DNA from: Labia minor
Taxonomy: Eukaryota; Arthropoda; Insecta; Dermaptera; Spongiphoridae
Direction of reading: 5' to 3'
Assembly: GCA_963082975.1 (NCBI GenBank)
Contig: OY720346.1
Location: forward strand, 42,001,787-42,065,786
Length of the DNA: 64,000 bases
Each line of letters starts with the position of its first letter. Positions within the stretch are counted from its first letter, which is position 1. The position numbers and the translations under genes were made by a program. Positions 1-12,060 of this stretch are shown piece by piece. The notes under the pieces were generated by a model, which was given only the letters and a program-made list of their open reading frames with translations, ran no database searches and was not told where the DNA came from.

Positions 1-1161
1 ATTTTTTAACACTGGAAATCTCACGCGCCAACACGTGACGTGGTGCCATCAACAAAGAGCCAAACACTCCACTATCCACTCGACTATCTCGCAAATTTGA
101 ATTTGATTAAATAATATTTATTAATTTAAATTAAATTAAATTAATTAAATTATAATTTAATAAATATTATTTATAACATCAAAAACATCAAAATCTCAAC
201 ATCGAAAATTGAATTGCTGAAAGTACCAGAATTAATTTTTTAACACTGGAAATCTCACGCGCCAACACGTGACGTGGTGCCATCAAAAAAGAGCCAAACT
301 TTCGCTGGTTTAATAAATATTATTTATTAATTTTAATTTATAATTGAATTAATTTAATTTAATTTAAATTAATATATGTTATTTAATCCAATTCAAATTT
401 GCGAGATATGCTGAATATGCTTTTAAATAAACAAAAATTTCAAGAAAGTAATTGGAATTATTAATATTAAGAATCAATAAATAAATTTATTAAATATACA
501 TTTAAACATGTAAATTAATCTATATATAAATTTAATAAATATTCAAACAATAATTGAAACAATATAAATAAAACGATTCAATATTTTACTTACATTGTGA
601 TTTATATTTTTATTTTTATTACAACTATTATTATGGGTATGTTATTTTTGGCAGTTTAAAAAAAATTAAAAATATTAATAAAATTTATCAAAATAATAAG
701 TTGAAAAGATTTCCAATTATTTTTATTTATTTATTGTAAATTTTTCAATGTAACCATGGTAACCATAAATAGACTTTTACCAAAATATTACTATTTAAAT
801 TAATTTTGGATAAATTAATTTTGGATTTAACTACACTAAAACCTTCCCTGGGACGCCCACAACAATCCCTGAAAGTTTCATCGCAATCGGACGGGTAGTT
901 TTTGAGTATTTGACAGACACACAGACAGACAGACAGACATATATATATATATATTCATACACATCGTATTTTTAATATTTTTATAATAATAATCAGTTTG
1001 CTGAAAAAAATAATTATGAATTATATATATATATATATACGTATATAAATTTCATTTTTCTCGTGAAGCTGGTGCGCATTCCGTCTGCTTTCAAATTTCT
1101 TACGCACAAGTTTTCACTTCTGTCGGCCAGTCCCACGACTGCCAATTCGACTTTTTTAGAA
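1..1161. repeat. Interspersed repeat block, copy A
   Basis: This block is near-identical to 16254-17238 plus 19058-19167. It holds two head-to-tail copies of a unit with GCGCCAACACGTGACGTGG (around 25-45 and 260-280), AT-rich arms, and a stretch at 840-940 that ends in a (CAGA)n microsatellite. The complement of that microsatellite is GTCT-type, as in Helentron-associated repeats. Copy A runs uninterrupted across 1037/1038, where copy B carries a Helitron. No coding potential is visible. Confidence 0.8.
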
Positions 1162-2445
1162 ATAGATTCTCGCAAAATCAATTAATATAAGAAGTCAAAA
1201 TCAAATAAAGACAATAATTCAATCGAAAGTAAAAAAAATTTCAAAATAATCAACAATTTGTATTTAATTAAATTTATCAACCAAACAATAAAAAAAAAAT
1301 TTATTTTAAAGTATGACTATTAATATGTAAACTGAACATATCCAATTTTACTTTGCCAAATCAACCATTTCCAGTTTTAATTCATTTCGAGGTGGAAGAC
1401 CTCCATGTCGTGTATAAAATATACGGGTGAGGTATTTTTATAAGAAAAATTGTGTTATAAAATTAGTTTAATTAATAGGTAGCACTCTGGATTGAATTTA
1501 GAATAATTAAAAGGGTTATTGAATCCGCGTAGGTTGATTTGGGAAATGATAAAATTGCATAGGTTCAATTAAAAATGATTATATAAACTACAACTAAAAT
1601 TATTTATTTAATAAAACTATAAGAATTTAGATTACAATAGATAACAAAAGAAATTAAGATGAAATAGAATAATTGAATGGTACCGTAAAAAATAGAAATA
1701 TAAATTAAAAGAACTTTAATTTATATTTTGGCAATTGCAAGTTATAATTAATTATTAATTATGAAAGTGTTAACACTTAGCATGAAAGAAAGGAATGGAG
1801 AGTTCATTGGAGACTTGAGTCTTGATTGTCTTCCTGCGGATTTAGCTGGAACATCGATTGTGCAGCAACATTTCTCAAAAAGGGGTTGTGTATGATGTCC
1901 TCGCCAGGAAAAATGTTCGTGTCTCACTCTCTCAATCCTTGATCAAGACTGATCAAGACTAACCACAGAGTATCCGTTAACAGAGGCAGACACTCAATGC
2001 TATTTTTTTTTCGTCACTAGTGATGGCAATGATGGCAAAAAGGTTGGACATGTGTGAGAGTTTTTACCGACCGAAGAGGGAGGCATTTTTAAAAATTTTT
2101 TGTATGAATATTGGGAATTTAAAAATTATTTATTGAGATATAAAATTAGCATTACAGAAATCAAATATGCTTTTTTCAAAAATGTTTGTTTTATATCCAA
2201 ATAAATAATTATTTAATTAACAGAAAACTCCACCTTCTTTTATGTAATTTACATAAATAAAATAAACGAATAATGTTCTTGTTAATATTTAATATGTATG
2301 GATTAAAAATTTTCTTCAATGTCCATATTTGAAAAGAAAGAAACACATACGAATTGTTCTTAGTGAGAAGGAAATTTATAAATAAATAAATAAATAATCA
2401 TTTCTATTTCCAAAAAGATACTATTTAAAAAGATCACACGAAATT
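1162..2445. other. AT-rich stretch without recognised gene
   Basis: I see no long open frame, RNA gene or repeat shared with the rest of the window. A somewhat less AT-rich patch lies at 1790-1990 and a poly-A/T rich patch at 2090-2400. Confidence 0.5.
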
Positions 2446-2889
2446 CAGTGGCGCAACCAGGGGGGGGTTTTGGGGGTTAAAACCCCCCCCAGGATTGAAA
2501 AAAATATAAATTGCTGTATATTATGTACTATATTACAAATAGAAAAGAAAAAAAAAATAATAATTCTTATAAACTATAACTTAGTGTATAATAAGTAAGT
2601 TTATTTTATTTTAAACAAATTTCAACACAAAAAAAATTGCTTATTTTTTCGTACAAAATTAAATATAAGAAATAAAATTTTTTTTTATTATTTCTCCTAA
2701 ATCATAAAAAACAAAAGACTTAATATAAGATTACTAGATGATTGTGAAATTTTCCAATTTGACTATTATTTAAATATAAAATAAATAAAAATATTACTCA
2801 AATTCTAAATATTTTTTATTAATAATACATTAATTGCTAATTTCATAAAAATTATGAAGCGAAGACAAATATTTTCAAAATGGAAACGG

Positions 2890-4008
2890 GTAAAAATCCC
2901 TAAAGGAAAAAATCCATAAAAGTCAAAAATCCCTAAAACCGAAAACCCCTAAATAAAAATATCGCTGACTGAAAAAATCCCTAAAAACAATTTTTTTCAT
3001 TTTTGTATTAATTTTAATTGTGACTCAGAAAATTAAATCACAAGGTGAGCATGACACCCAGTTGCCTGAGACACGACCTCCCAAGGAGGTAATCGGGCCT
3101 GGACCGAAAGTAGGGAAAAATAGGTCAAAAAATACATACATAGGGCCCACACACGTGATTTTTCCAAAAAAATTCGTATGTAAAATAAAGGGAATTTACT
3201 CAAATTCCGTTTATTATCATACGTTTTAATAGCTTAATGATTCCAAATACAAAATACACCATTTGCACCGTATATTTCACCAGGGAATATATAACGCAAT
3301 TTGTGAAATTTACTATCATCAGAGGTTGTCTTTTTCATTTTGCTCAATGCATTTATAGTAACATCAAATCAATGCCAGAAGTTTTGAAGCTCTATAATGA
3401 TATAGATAATCCTGACAACTCCACTCATTTACGAACTCTTGCAGCTTTGGTTTTGGTACCACCATCAAAAGTCATTGTAGCCTACCAAGCATTATCTGGA
3501 CGACCAACAGGGTAAAACTTCGTGATCTTTTTTCTTACTTCGAGCGCACTTGGCTAGGTGAACAATTTTTGGCTGGCTTTTATGACCCCGAATTCGACAT
3601 TGGAACATTGGAACATCTCCGATGCCACTTTGATGGGTTTGCCTCGAACAAACACTGCATTGGAAGGTTACAACAATGCTCTTCGTTCACGCTTAGGAGG
3701 TTACAAGACATCAGTATGGAACCTGATTAAGCAAATCCATATTGAGCATAACCTTATCTCTTTGGAAATCTGTCGTGAAGTTCGTGGTAAGAAGCCTGGT
3801 TCACCAAGGAAACGATTCAGCGACTCGCATGATAAGCTTCTGACTATAATGAAGGCAAACCATGAAAAATGGGACGCTAAAAAACCAGATGGAACAGATG
3901 GGATGACACCAACTACCTCATTTAAGTCTCTTCGGCTATTCATTATTAAATAAGTAAAAAAAATTAGGGAAATTTTTTATTTAGGGATTTTTTCTTAGGG
4001 ATTTTTAC
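2890..4008 (+). mobile_element. MULE relic nested in hAT-like element
   Basis: The relic is bounded by GTAAAAATCCCTAA at 2890 and its complement TTAGGGATTTTTAC ending at 4008. The left side carries an array of degenerate 'aaaatccctaaa' repeats, 2890-2985. It encloses the MULE transposase remnant at 3300-3953. I could not see a clear target duplication. A second copy lies at 20658-21822. Confidence 0.65.
3300..3953 (+). pseudogene. Mutator-like (MULE) transposase C-terminal remnant, frameshifted
   Basis: The reading frame runs through at least three segments. The first has GCLFHFAQCIY, typical of the MULE transposase core, and ends near 3515. The second (3505-3600) reads RDLFSYFERTWLGEQFLAGF in another frame. 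The third (3558-3953) has GLPRTNTALEGYNNALRSRL, which matches the conserved region after the catalytic domain in MULE and FLYWCH-associated transposases. The N-terminal catalytic part is missing. The short duplication 'attggaac' near 3600 sits at the second frame change. The copy at 21110-21767 has the same frame changes and an identical third segment, so the gene was dead before the element was copied. Family assignment rests on these motifs only. Confidence 0.7.
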
Positions 4009-4939
4009 ATGATTTCTTTCAAAATATCCTGCCACTACGGGCGGACGAAAAGCTTTCGAAATCTCTAAGTAGTTTTTTATAAATAACTCCTTTATTATTA
4101 AGTTTAGGTAAAAATGAATATAATGAAACTTTTAGTAAATTCGATTCCCTATAAATTTAATACGATAGTATGATAATTCTCATAAAAATCGGTATTTATT
4201 GAGAAAATCAATAAAATGTGCTTTGATACCTCTTTAAACTACCCTTACTTCTGGTCCGATCTTGTCCAAAAACAATCCAATCCCCGTCCATCATTCCCAA
4301 AAAAAACATCTAAATATCAAATTTCAAGACAATATCTCATTTTGTTTAGACGTAATCTCGGTAACAAGCCGGTTCAAAAAATTTTTTTTGCAGTTTTGGA
4401 TTCAGAACCGTTTGAAAAGTGGAATTCTCGAAGAATCTCGGAGCAAAAATTTTCAAAATTTTCCGATCATCGTATAAGCTATCCTTATTTCATGAGGAAA
4501 GCTAAAATGATTTACTTATAGCTGGAAAAAAATATTTTCTTTCTAAAACTGTGAATACGAGTAAATAAAATACAAAATTAAATTTTATTGCCAGATTTTG
4601 TAAAATCAGTGTTTCATTTACAAAACTTTTTTAAATATTTAATATAAAAAAAAAAATCTTAATGAAAATTTGTCTTTGAGAGAGCCCGGGGGGGGGGGGG
4701 GCGCCATAGGAAGTTGGAGCGGCTAGTCAAAACCCCCCCCAGGATCAAATCCTGGTTGCGCCACTGCGAAATCCATAATTCATTGATTAACTAAGAATAA
4801 TTAATCCAACGCATTTTTAATCATCTAAGTTTATCAAACAACTGATTTAAGTACATTTGGGTAAATTTATAAATGAAAAAAATGCGGGATGTCTCCGGTC
4901 GGCTATCATGCAAAATCCAATTGGATAAATTAACACATA

Positions 4940-6285
4940 GGGTGACCCAGCCAGTAGTTCAACAAATAAAGCCAGTTTACCACGGATCCTGTTGTAAGTT
5001 CTATACTATTAGCCGTAAAACTAAGCTAATGGATTTTTAACAAAGTTTTATTATTGTAGTTATTAAAAAAAATATTAAACAGTGTTTAACTGAAAAATAA
5101 AAAGCAAAAAAAAATTCACAACATTTCTTATGATTTTATCCCAGTGGTTGAACAGACATGTCCAGTTTTTGAACGCTGGATATTCCAGTAATTGAACACC
5201 CGTTATTTCATAGTTTTTTTTTATTTTAAGTTTAGGTACACATCCAAAACGACTTAACAAATATCTAGGCCTATAGCTTGAGCACTCATAACACAATACA
5301 AAGCTAATTCACATTCCAAACATTGCTCAATGTTTAAATTATAATAATAATAATAACAATAATACATATATTTATTTATTTATTTATTTTAAACAAACAC
5401 CAATCGGCAATATACACATAAGATACAAAATTAAAAATATTTTTAAAATTTTTTAAACTTTTGATACGAAATTGCTTTGGGAGTCGAGTCCCGTTACTGC
5501 ATACAGATTCCTGGTTTTACTTTACTTTACTTTAGTCGAGTCCGTTTGTCTTGAAAGTGTTGCTTGGATTGCACTAACATTCAATGCTGAAGGTGAGGCA
5601 TCAAAATTATGATTAATTTCGGGCTCTTTTTCAATACACTCAGACAAAAGGCCATTTGTCTGAGTTTCATTAAAACATTTGCTCCGAAGCCTTTTCCAAA
5701 ACTGAAACAGTTCACGGGCCTCAATATTACCCTCCCACTCTTCCCCTGCACTTTTCTAAATTCTTCAGGCCTACCCTTGGGGAAGAGGGATTCAAGGTAT
5801 AAGAGGGATTGAACATTCACAGTCTGGTGATCTTCGATGGCGGGCACCGTTCACCACTGTTCAATTACTGGAATTTGTGCATTTTAACAGTACCATTAGT
5901 TGAACAGTCAGTTTAGAGCTCTAAAAAATAAAAAATATCTATACCTTAATATCATGCTTCAAAATGTAGTCCTTTAGCTTTAATTTAAGACCAATTCGGT
6001 AAAAATATCTCTAAAAATGACTAGGATGCACGTGGATTACTTTTACTTACCGTATTTTCAGTAGACTAGTCGTGAATGCAAAAACAAGCATTTCATTTGA
6101 GAAAAAAAATAATATCTCTGAGTACTTAAGTCACGTGCAGCAGACGATAGGTGTTTCACAACATAACAACTTAAAAATAAAATAAAATTTCACGTTCCAA
6201 GCATGTTTCCTCTTGAGATTTTGGCGGATTTTTGGTAATTTGTTCAACTATACTGGAAGGGGTTCAACTACTGGCTGGGTCACCC
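4940..6285. mobile_element. TIR element with TA flanks
   Basis: Inverted ends are GGGTGACCCAGCCAGTAGTT and AACTACTGGCTGGGTCACCC, each flanked by TA, which suggests a Tc1/mariner/pogo-type duplication. Sub-terminal copies of 'attgaac' and 'gttcaa' motifs are scattered inside (5146, 5180, 5810, 5855, 5900, 6241). A short minus-strand open frame (5581-5847, 88 codons) has no family I recognise and overlaps an open frame on the other strand. I treat it as non-coding or a relic. Confidence 0.6.
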
Positions 6286-6464
6286 TATATATTATATTTA
6301 AATTAAATTATAAATTATAATTAATAAATAGCATTTATTAAACCAGCGCGAGTTTGGCTCTTTGTTGAGGGCATCTGGTCACATGCTGGCGCGTGATTGT
6401 TAGTCAACGTGGTAAAAAATTAATTCCGGTACTTTTAGCGATTCAACCAAGCTGAAATTCTATA

Positions 6465-7500
6465 TATAGCAGATAGGAAGGGAAGGGTTATTTTCACACC
6501 AAATTTCACATGAGGAGATTTTTACATATCACCACGAATCATGCACTTTGTATTGGTTTTATCCTTGAGAAAAATCATCTTTATATCCATATCTGTTTTT
6601 TTTTTTCATTAATAGATCTATTAAAATTATTTGAAATTGTTTCTGTAGCTGGAAATTAATTTACTTTAAACCGTCGATCGGTTCGGACCTGGCCACATGT
6701 CAACTTATTAATTATTATAATAAATTATAATAAAATATGAATTTAAACATCGAGAAAAAACATATTGGGTATAGGAAGGGTTATGAAATTGAATTAGTAA
6801 AACAAAATAAATTCTCCAATTTCATTTTATAATATTTATTAATATCAATGAATTATTATTATACTTATGACTTAATATTAATTAATATATATATTAAAAA
6901 TATTAAATTACAATTAAGCGTATTGCCATTTTTTGGAATTTGTGTTGTGGAATTTATTTCTGTAGAGTTTATAGTCATTTGAGAAATAAGAAAGTTTTAG
7001 CTTTGGTTAATTTTTTAAATTTTCCTGTTTATGTATTTTTCACAAGAATTTGGAAATTTAATTTGAGTGGTGGAATTATGTAAGTCTTTAAACACGCACT
7101 TCTCAATAAGGAATATTCAATTGTCTAATTCCTCTTTGTTTAGATTTTTAGTTGGTGAAATGTCGAGGGAGAAATTTTGAGAGAGATGCCAGTTAGTTTT
7201 ATTAAAATTCTATTTATTATCAAATGTTATCTAACCGCGAGTCTAATATATTTAGAGAATAAAAATAATAATATTATATAAATACTAATACAATATCAAT
7301 TAATGAAAAAAAGAGACAAATTTCAATAGGGATGTCATCCATTTATAAATTTAAATTAAAAAAACATTAATGAAGATGTGGTTTTTCCAGGTTGAAAACA
7401 ATACAGATCGATTTAAATTTATAAATATTATATATGGTGTGAATTTCAAAAAAATCTTTATAGCGGTTAATTAATAAATTAATCGACCATATACATATAT
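6465..7500. repeat. Duplicated repeat block D2, copy A, with Helentron-like 3' part
   Basis: Positions 6470-6710 are the 3' half of the Helentron-like family, ending at a hairpin-like GGACCTGGCCACATGTCAAC. Positions 6720-7480 follow with AT-rich sequence also found at 15160-16062 in the same order. A third, more diverged piece lies at 8870-9010. No coding frame is seen. Confidence 0.75.
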
Positions 7501-7537
7501 ATACAATTTTTGCAAGTATAATAAGATCAGATTAATC

Positions 7538-7850
7538 TGGAGTGTCTCCACTCGACTATCTCACATTTGAATTGGATTAAATAATATATGTATTATTTTT
7601 AAATTAAATTATAAATTTAAATTAATAAATATTATTTATTAATCCTGGGCGTGTTTGGCGTTAAGTGCTGGCGCGTGATTTGCAATGTTAAGAAATGCGC
7701 CAAACGTTTTTTCGTTGTATATGAAGAAATTCATCCATAAACTTTGTCAGGCTTATAGAAAAATTATTTTTTTCTTTTTAATCATTGAAAAAAACGTAAT
7801 GTTATAAAAAAAAATTATATCTTTATATTATATAATATTATAAATATTTA
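7538..7850. repeat. Two interspersed repeat fragments
   Basis: 7538-7690 is family Y (GGAGTGTCTCCACTCGACTA start, GCGTGTTTGGC core), also at 11585, 48130 and, inverted, at 1-420, 16250-16610, 19330-19490 and 51320-51500. 7690-7850 is the 'gcgccaaacg' family, also at 43205-43330 and 54875-55030, and inverted at 53985-54125 and 54400-54540. Confidence 0.7.
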
Positions 7851-8857
7851 TCTATAATAATAAAAGCAAGTGTAATGTGTCTGTGTGTTTGTTTGACCGA
7901 GCTCTCCAGCAAAAACTATCGCACGCAGGGACCTGGAATTTTTTACACGGAAGCACAAAGGGGCTGGCCACCAGACCTCGAAGCCCGATTTTCGATTTTT
8001 TAATTAGAAAAATTTTAAAAAAATTATAAAGAATATTAATTAAAAATAGTTTAGTTACCATACTAGATCATAGAGGCGCTGGTAGCGATAATTTGGCGGT
8101 AATTTAAATTCTGAGCAATGTGCAGATAAAAATTTTTTTATATATCCATTGATATTTACAATATCTTAATTGATCTTATTGGCCTTTTAAACTTTGAAAA
8201 CATTCACATTACGGCTATAATTTAATACTATTAATTTTTAAGATTATGTGAGTAAATTATTTTAATTAAGAAAATTTGATCTCATAATTGGATTTTCACG
8301 TAAGATTTTAATATATAATATATTTTTTAATATTATTTTTATAGTAGTTTAGTGTTATGCTAATTTTATATTTTATTTTTATTTTGTTTACTCTGATTTT
8401 TTTTTAAATAAATTAATAACATTTAAAGTTGCATAAAAAAATTAATCGAGGCAGGAAAATTGATGGGGTTTGAAATTAATAGTGATAAGACAAAATAATT
8501 AGTATCAGAGAGAATAATATTTGCAAAGAATTTAAATCGAGGTTTCAATCGGGAAATTATTATCAAAGGGGATCAAAATTATTAAATTATAGGTCATAAA
8601 ATAGAGAAGGCTGGGGCCGACAGGGCACATGGCTAGCATGGGAGAGGAAAATATATTGGTGGGGGTTCGATTGGAAAACGTCCGTTTGGAAGACCAATTG
8701 TGAACAGGGTGGACAATGTAGGAAGGAACGTGAGAGAGATAGGATAGGGTAGGAGTTAGATTGTTATAGCTCAGAATAGGGACACTCGGGGGGGGGGTAC
8801 AGGGGGCGGAGCCCCCGTCTAGGTGTGAAGAGCGCCGAAGGCGCTCTGATCAGCTAG
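7851..8857 (+). mobile_element. Non-autonomous Helitron, copy 1
   Basis: The element begins with TCTATAATAATAAAAGCAAG directly after an A. It ends with the GC-rich hairpin GAGCGCCGAAGGCGCTC followed by CTAG and a T. Insertion between A and T without duplication, a TC start and a CTRR end after a hairpin are the Helitron hallmarks. A poly-G tract and 'gggggcggagccccc' stem precede the end. There is no Rep/helicase frame. Positions 8600-8790 resemble the 3' part of a LINE reverse-transcriptase gene. A near-identical interrupted copy lies at 25541-33332. Confidence 0.85.
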
Positions 8858-9891
8858 TATAGAATATAGGAAACGTTAGGTGATTGAATAAGTGAAACAA
8901 AATAAATTCAGAAATTTCATTTTATAATATTTATTAATTTTAATGAATTAATGTTAATTCAGATATACATTAAAAATATCAAAAATAAATTAGCGTATTG
9001 CCATTTTTCAATTACAATTTGTAAAAGTATTTTTTATATATTTATTTTAATAAAGTGATTTTATATATGACAAAAGATACAATTAATTATTTGTTAAGTT
9101 TTTGTATTAAAGTTGATTTTATAGACCTACAATAAATCAACATGAAAGAGAATTTATTAAAAATTGTCTCTTTACTTATTAGAAAGTACATAAATATATT
9201 TTTATTAATTTTAATATAAGTATACACAAAAGCTTAAATATTAAATAAAATAATGTAAAATTTTATAACATTTATATCAAATATTTATTGTTAATAATTA
9301 AAATAGAGTATATAAAAATAAAAAGAATAATAGAGTAAAAAGTTAAAATTAAAATTATTATATACAAATTTGCCTATCCTCTTGTTTTAAATAACACATC
9401 AATTACTATAATGAACAAGAATAGTATTTATTTTAATATAGACATTATATTTGACCTAAATAATAAAATAATTTTACTTTATACAATAATTTAATTAAAT
9501 ATTTAAAATTATGTTTTAAATAATTTAATTTAAATAAAATAAATTTAAAAAAATAAAAAAAATGTTTATTTATTATTATTCTAAATAAATATAGTAGAAA
9601 AAATGTGAAATACTGAGAATAATTATAATAATATATTTATGATTTAACGTTAACAATTTCTTTTTTATTTAAATACAGACATTCAATGGTAATTTATTTA
9701 ATTTTTCATATTAGAGCAGTATTTTCAATTAATAAAATTATATATAAATATTTTTAATATAGATAATATAAAATACTCCTATAAATATTAAATATTAAAA
9801 TAACTTCACTTTTATAATGATCATAATAATTATTTATAAACATTTATTTTTAATACAGTTATAACTAAGTACCATTCGGTAAAAGTAATAT
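8858..9891. other. AT-rich flank downstream of the F-box gene
   Basis: This is very AT-rich sequence with no supported frame. 8870-9010 is a diverged copy of the block at 6775-6940. The part next to 9891 would hold the F-box gene's 3' untranslated region. On the minus strand several AATAAA-like strings occur, but AT content makes them uninformative. Confidence 0.5.
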
Positions 9892-11244
9892 TCAGTGGAA
9901 AATTTCGATTATACTGGTACAAGGTAACAATTTTTTAAAATTTTGACCCCTATCTCGAGGATCCAAAATAGATCGACAAGGCATTTTTTTATCTGATATT
10001 ATTAATGTATGAAGACGCAAGTTATTTTTAAATGTACGAAAATTAATTTTAATCTTTGTGCCGAGAAGATTTAATTGGTATAATATTTTACATTGAAAAA
10101 TGTATGGAAGTACTTTATTACATATTAATGAACATTCAAATAAAGATAAAATATTTAATTTTTTTATTTTATTAATATCCTCTAGATCACTATATTTCAA
10201 TAATTTACAGTACTCGAATCGAAGATCTGTTAAATTTTCAAACTGATTAAGCATTTTCAAGGCATTTTTCTGGACATCTTTGCAAAATTTTATTTGCAAA
10301 TTTGTTAATGGTAATCTTTTTTCAAGAAATACATTAACTAGTTGTTCTTTAAAGGATTGAATTAGATTAAGCGATAGTTTTTTCAATTTACGTAATGGTG
10401 CAATTTCAAAATAACTCCTGAGAATTTCTTCTGGACCATCGTAGACAATCTCTAGGTGTTCTAAATTTTCTAATTTAGACAAATAAGCTGGCCAAGTATT
10501 ATTTATTTTATCCAATTTAATTCTTAATTTTGTTAAATTATTGAAGTTAACTATTCTTTCCAAGGATTTAATACTTGCCATTGTGTATAAATTTAATGTT
10601 ACAAGTTTGTTGATATTACTAAACAATAAAGATTCTCGGTTTAGACGTAACTTTTTTAAATTTGGAAAAAAATAATTAATAGTCCATAGAAAAATATCAG
10701 GTAAAACCTCATCATATTCTATAAGGATACTAATTTCTTCTACCTTATTGAAAGTAGGACAAGTTGGCAATTTACCTTCTTCTATAAGACATTTTAAATT
10801 TAATAGATCTTTTATTATTTTTTTGATTTGTCTAGGTTTGTCCAAAATTTTAAAATTAATTTTTTTTAATCGTGGCATAGGAAAATTTTTTATAAAGTTA
10901 ATTAAAAATTCATAATTCAACTCACATACATCAACAGTTTCTATTAAAGAATAGAATCGTCCAAAAAACTGTTCAGCGTAGAAAGAATTCCGACCACAGA
11001 ATGATATTGGATGTAAAGAAGAGACAATACGAGTCTTGATAATCACATCGTAATAATATGGATCTTCACTAAAACTAAGCAATTGTTGTAATGTTGAATA
11101 TTGAAGAATATTACCTACTAATTCTTCCGGTAATCTCCTCATATGTTGATGTAATTCTTGATCACAAGTATAATTAACAGTTGTTTTATTGACAGGAGAC
11201 AGCTTCTTAGCAGAATGGTTGGTTTTCAAATTTTGGGATGGCAT
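9892..11244 (-). CDS. F-box / leucine-rich repeat protein, single exon
   Basis: This is a 450-residue open frame without introns, and the longest unbroken non-transposon frame in the window. Residues 36-72 (start RRLPEELVGNIL) fit an F-box: the L-P-E-E-L-V pattern followed by a hydrophobic helix. Residues about 110-430 hold repeated 'L..L.L' segments such as PNLKKLRLN and LEHLEIVYDG, as in leucine-rich repeats. The family role is substrate choice for an SCF-type ubiquitin ligase: F-box to Skp1, LRRs to target. No signal peptide or membrane segment is seen. The first ATG is followed by a short basic, Ser/Asn-rich leader before the F-box, which suits a real start. Its 5' flank is duplicated at 29764-30074. 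I cannot assign an orthologue. It could be a fast-evolving lineage-specific family member. Confidence 0.75.
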   Translation of the reverse strand: MPSQNLKTNHSAKKLSPVNKTTVNYTCDQELHQHMRRLPEELVGNILQYSTLQQLLSFSEDPYYYDVIIKTRIVSSLHPISFCGRNSFYAEQFFGRFYSLIETVDVCELNYEFLINFIKNFPMPRLKKINFKILDKPRQIKKIIKDLLNLKCLIEEGKLPTCPTFNKVEEISILIEYDEVLPDIFLWTINYFFPNLKKLRLNRESLLFSNINKLVTLNLYTMASIKSLERIVNFNNLTKLRIKLDKINNTWPAYLSKLENLEHLEIVYDGPEEILRSYFEIAPLRKLKKLSLNLIQSFKEQLVNVFLEKRLPLTNLQIKFCKDVQKNALKMLNQFENLTDLRFEYCKLLKYSDLEDINKIKKLNILSLFECSLICNKVLPYIFQCKILYQLNLLGTKIKINFRTFKNNLRLHTLIISDKKMPCRSILDPRDRGQNFKKLLPCTSIIEIFH

Positions 11245-11583
11245 GATTAAAAATCAAAAACAAAACAAATTGCAAAATACACTCAGTTAGCAAGAGTGCT
11301 AATGATGACTTGGTGAGATGCAGAGAGCAAATGATAGCTGAAGGAAATTGAGGGTGGCGTTTAAGTCGAAAAAAGGTGTGTCAAAACAGACAACCAATCA
11401 GAAGACCCGTTAAGTAAAAATAAGAAGAGGGGAGTTCGTACCTTTTTCCTACCTCCCTATAATATTTTTTCAATATTTTGATTTTATTAATTTTTTATCT
11501 CTCTTTGTAAAGACGAAATTATAACTTTAAAATGATTTTAAATGTAATCAATAAAAAGTCAGAAATTCTAATTTAAAAAAATT
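11245..11583 (-). promoter_or_regulatory. 5' flank and probable promoter of the F-box gene
   Basis: This is a non-coding segment immediately upstream of the F-box start. On the minus strand it contains an inverted CCAAT box (GATTGGTTG, about 11384-11392), an AT-rich TTATTTTTA stretch near 11415 and the string TGCTCTCTGCATCTCACC near 11320. Positions 11275-11583 recur inverted at 29764-30074 with few changes, without the coding region. Promoter function is inferred from position. No start site is mapped. Confidence 0.5.
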
Positions 11584-11584
11584 A

Positions 11585-11900
11585 GCTGGAGTGTCTCCAC
11601 TCGACTATCTCGCAATTTGAATTGGATTAAATAACATAATATATTATATTTAAATTAAATTTAATTAATTATAAATTATAAATAATAAATAATAAATATT
11701 AAACCAGCGCATGTTTGGCTTTTTGTTGATGGCACCACGTCACGTGTTGGCGCGTGAGATTTGCAGTGTTAAAAAATTAATTCTGGTAATTTCAGCGAAT
11801 CAATCAAGCTGAAATTCTATATATAGCAGTTTTATACAATTATTAATCATGTGAAAAATTATCAAACATATATTTTTATTTTTACGGTCACACTAGAGGA
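11585..11900 (+). repeat. Interspersed repeat family Y
   Basis: The repeat starts with TGGAGTGTCTCCACTCGACT and continues through a 'cgcatgtttggc' core, 'cacgtcacgtgttggcgcg' and 'gaaattctatatatagca' to 'tttttacggtcaca'. At least eight copies or parts occur in the window in both orientations. It is probably a non-autonomous element. I could not fix its target duplication. Confidence 0.75.
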
Positions 11901-12060
11901 AAAAAAATCAAAACGTTGATGTCTTTATATTAACAATAAAAACATTTTTTTTTAAATAAGCTGGATTAGTTTTTAAATTTAAAACATGATCCCACTGTGG
12001 TTCGCATTGTTTCTTGGTCTGAGAAGTTATGATAGTGTATCCGCTTGATACATCGACTAT
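11901..12060. other. Short unassigned AT-rich stretch
   Basis: No gene or repeat is recognised between the family Y repeat and the LTR-like relic. Confidence 0.4.

Larger units (their letters stand above)
2446..4766. mobile_element. hAT-like element, copy A (non-autonomous carrier)
   Basis: Terminal inverted repeats are CAGTGGCGCAACCAGG at the left and its complement CCTGGTTGCGCCACTG at the right, each next to G or C runs. The flanks (acgaaatt and cgaaatcc) suggest a decayed 8-bp duplication. The same element at 19579-24527 has a perfect 8-bp duplication, which supports hAT-superfamily membership. No hAT transposase is visible. The only coding remnant inside is a MULE relic. This copy lacks the mariner, hAT and Helentron-like insertions seen in copy B, so it is the empty reference. 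Confidence 0.8.

Noticed and set aside
3020..3229. 69-codon frame before the MULE remnant
   Set aside because: Copy B has changes that interrupt it and it has no recognisable motif. At most it is part of the dead MULE.
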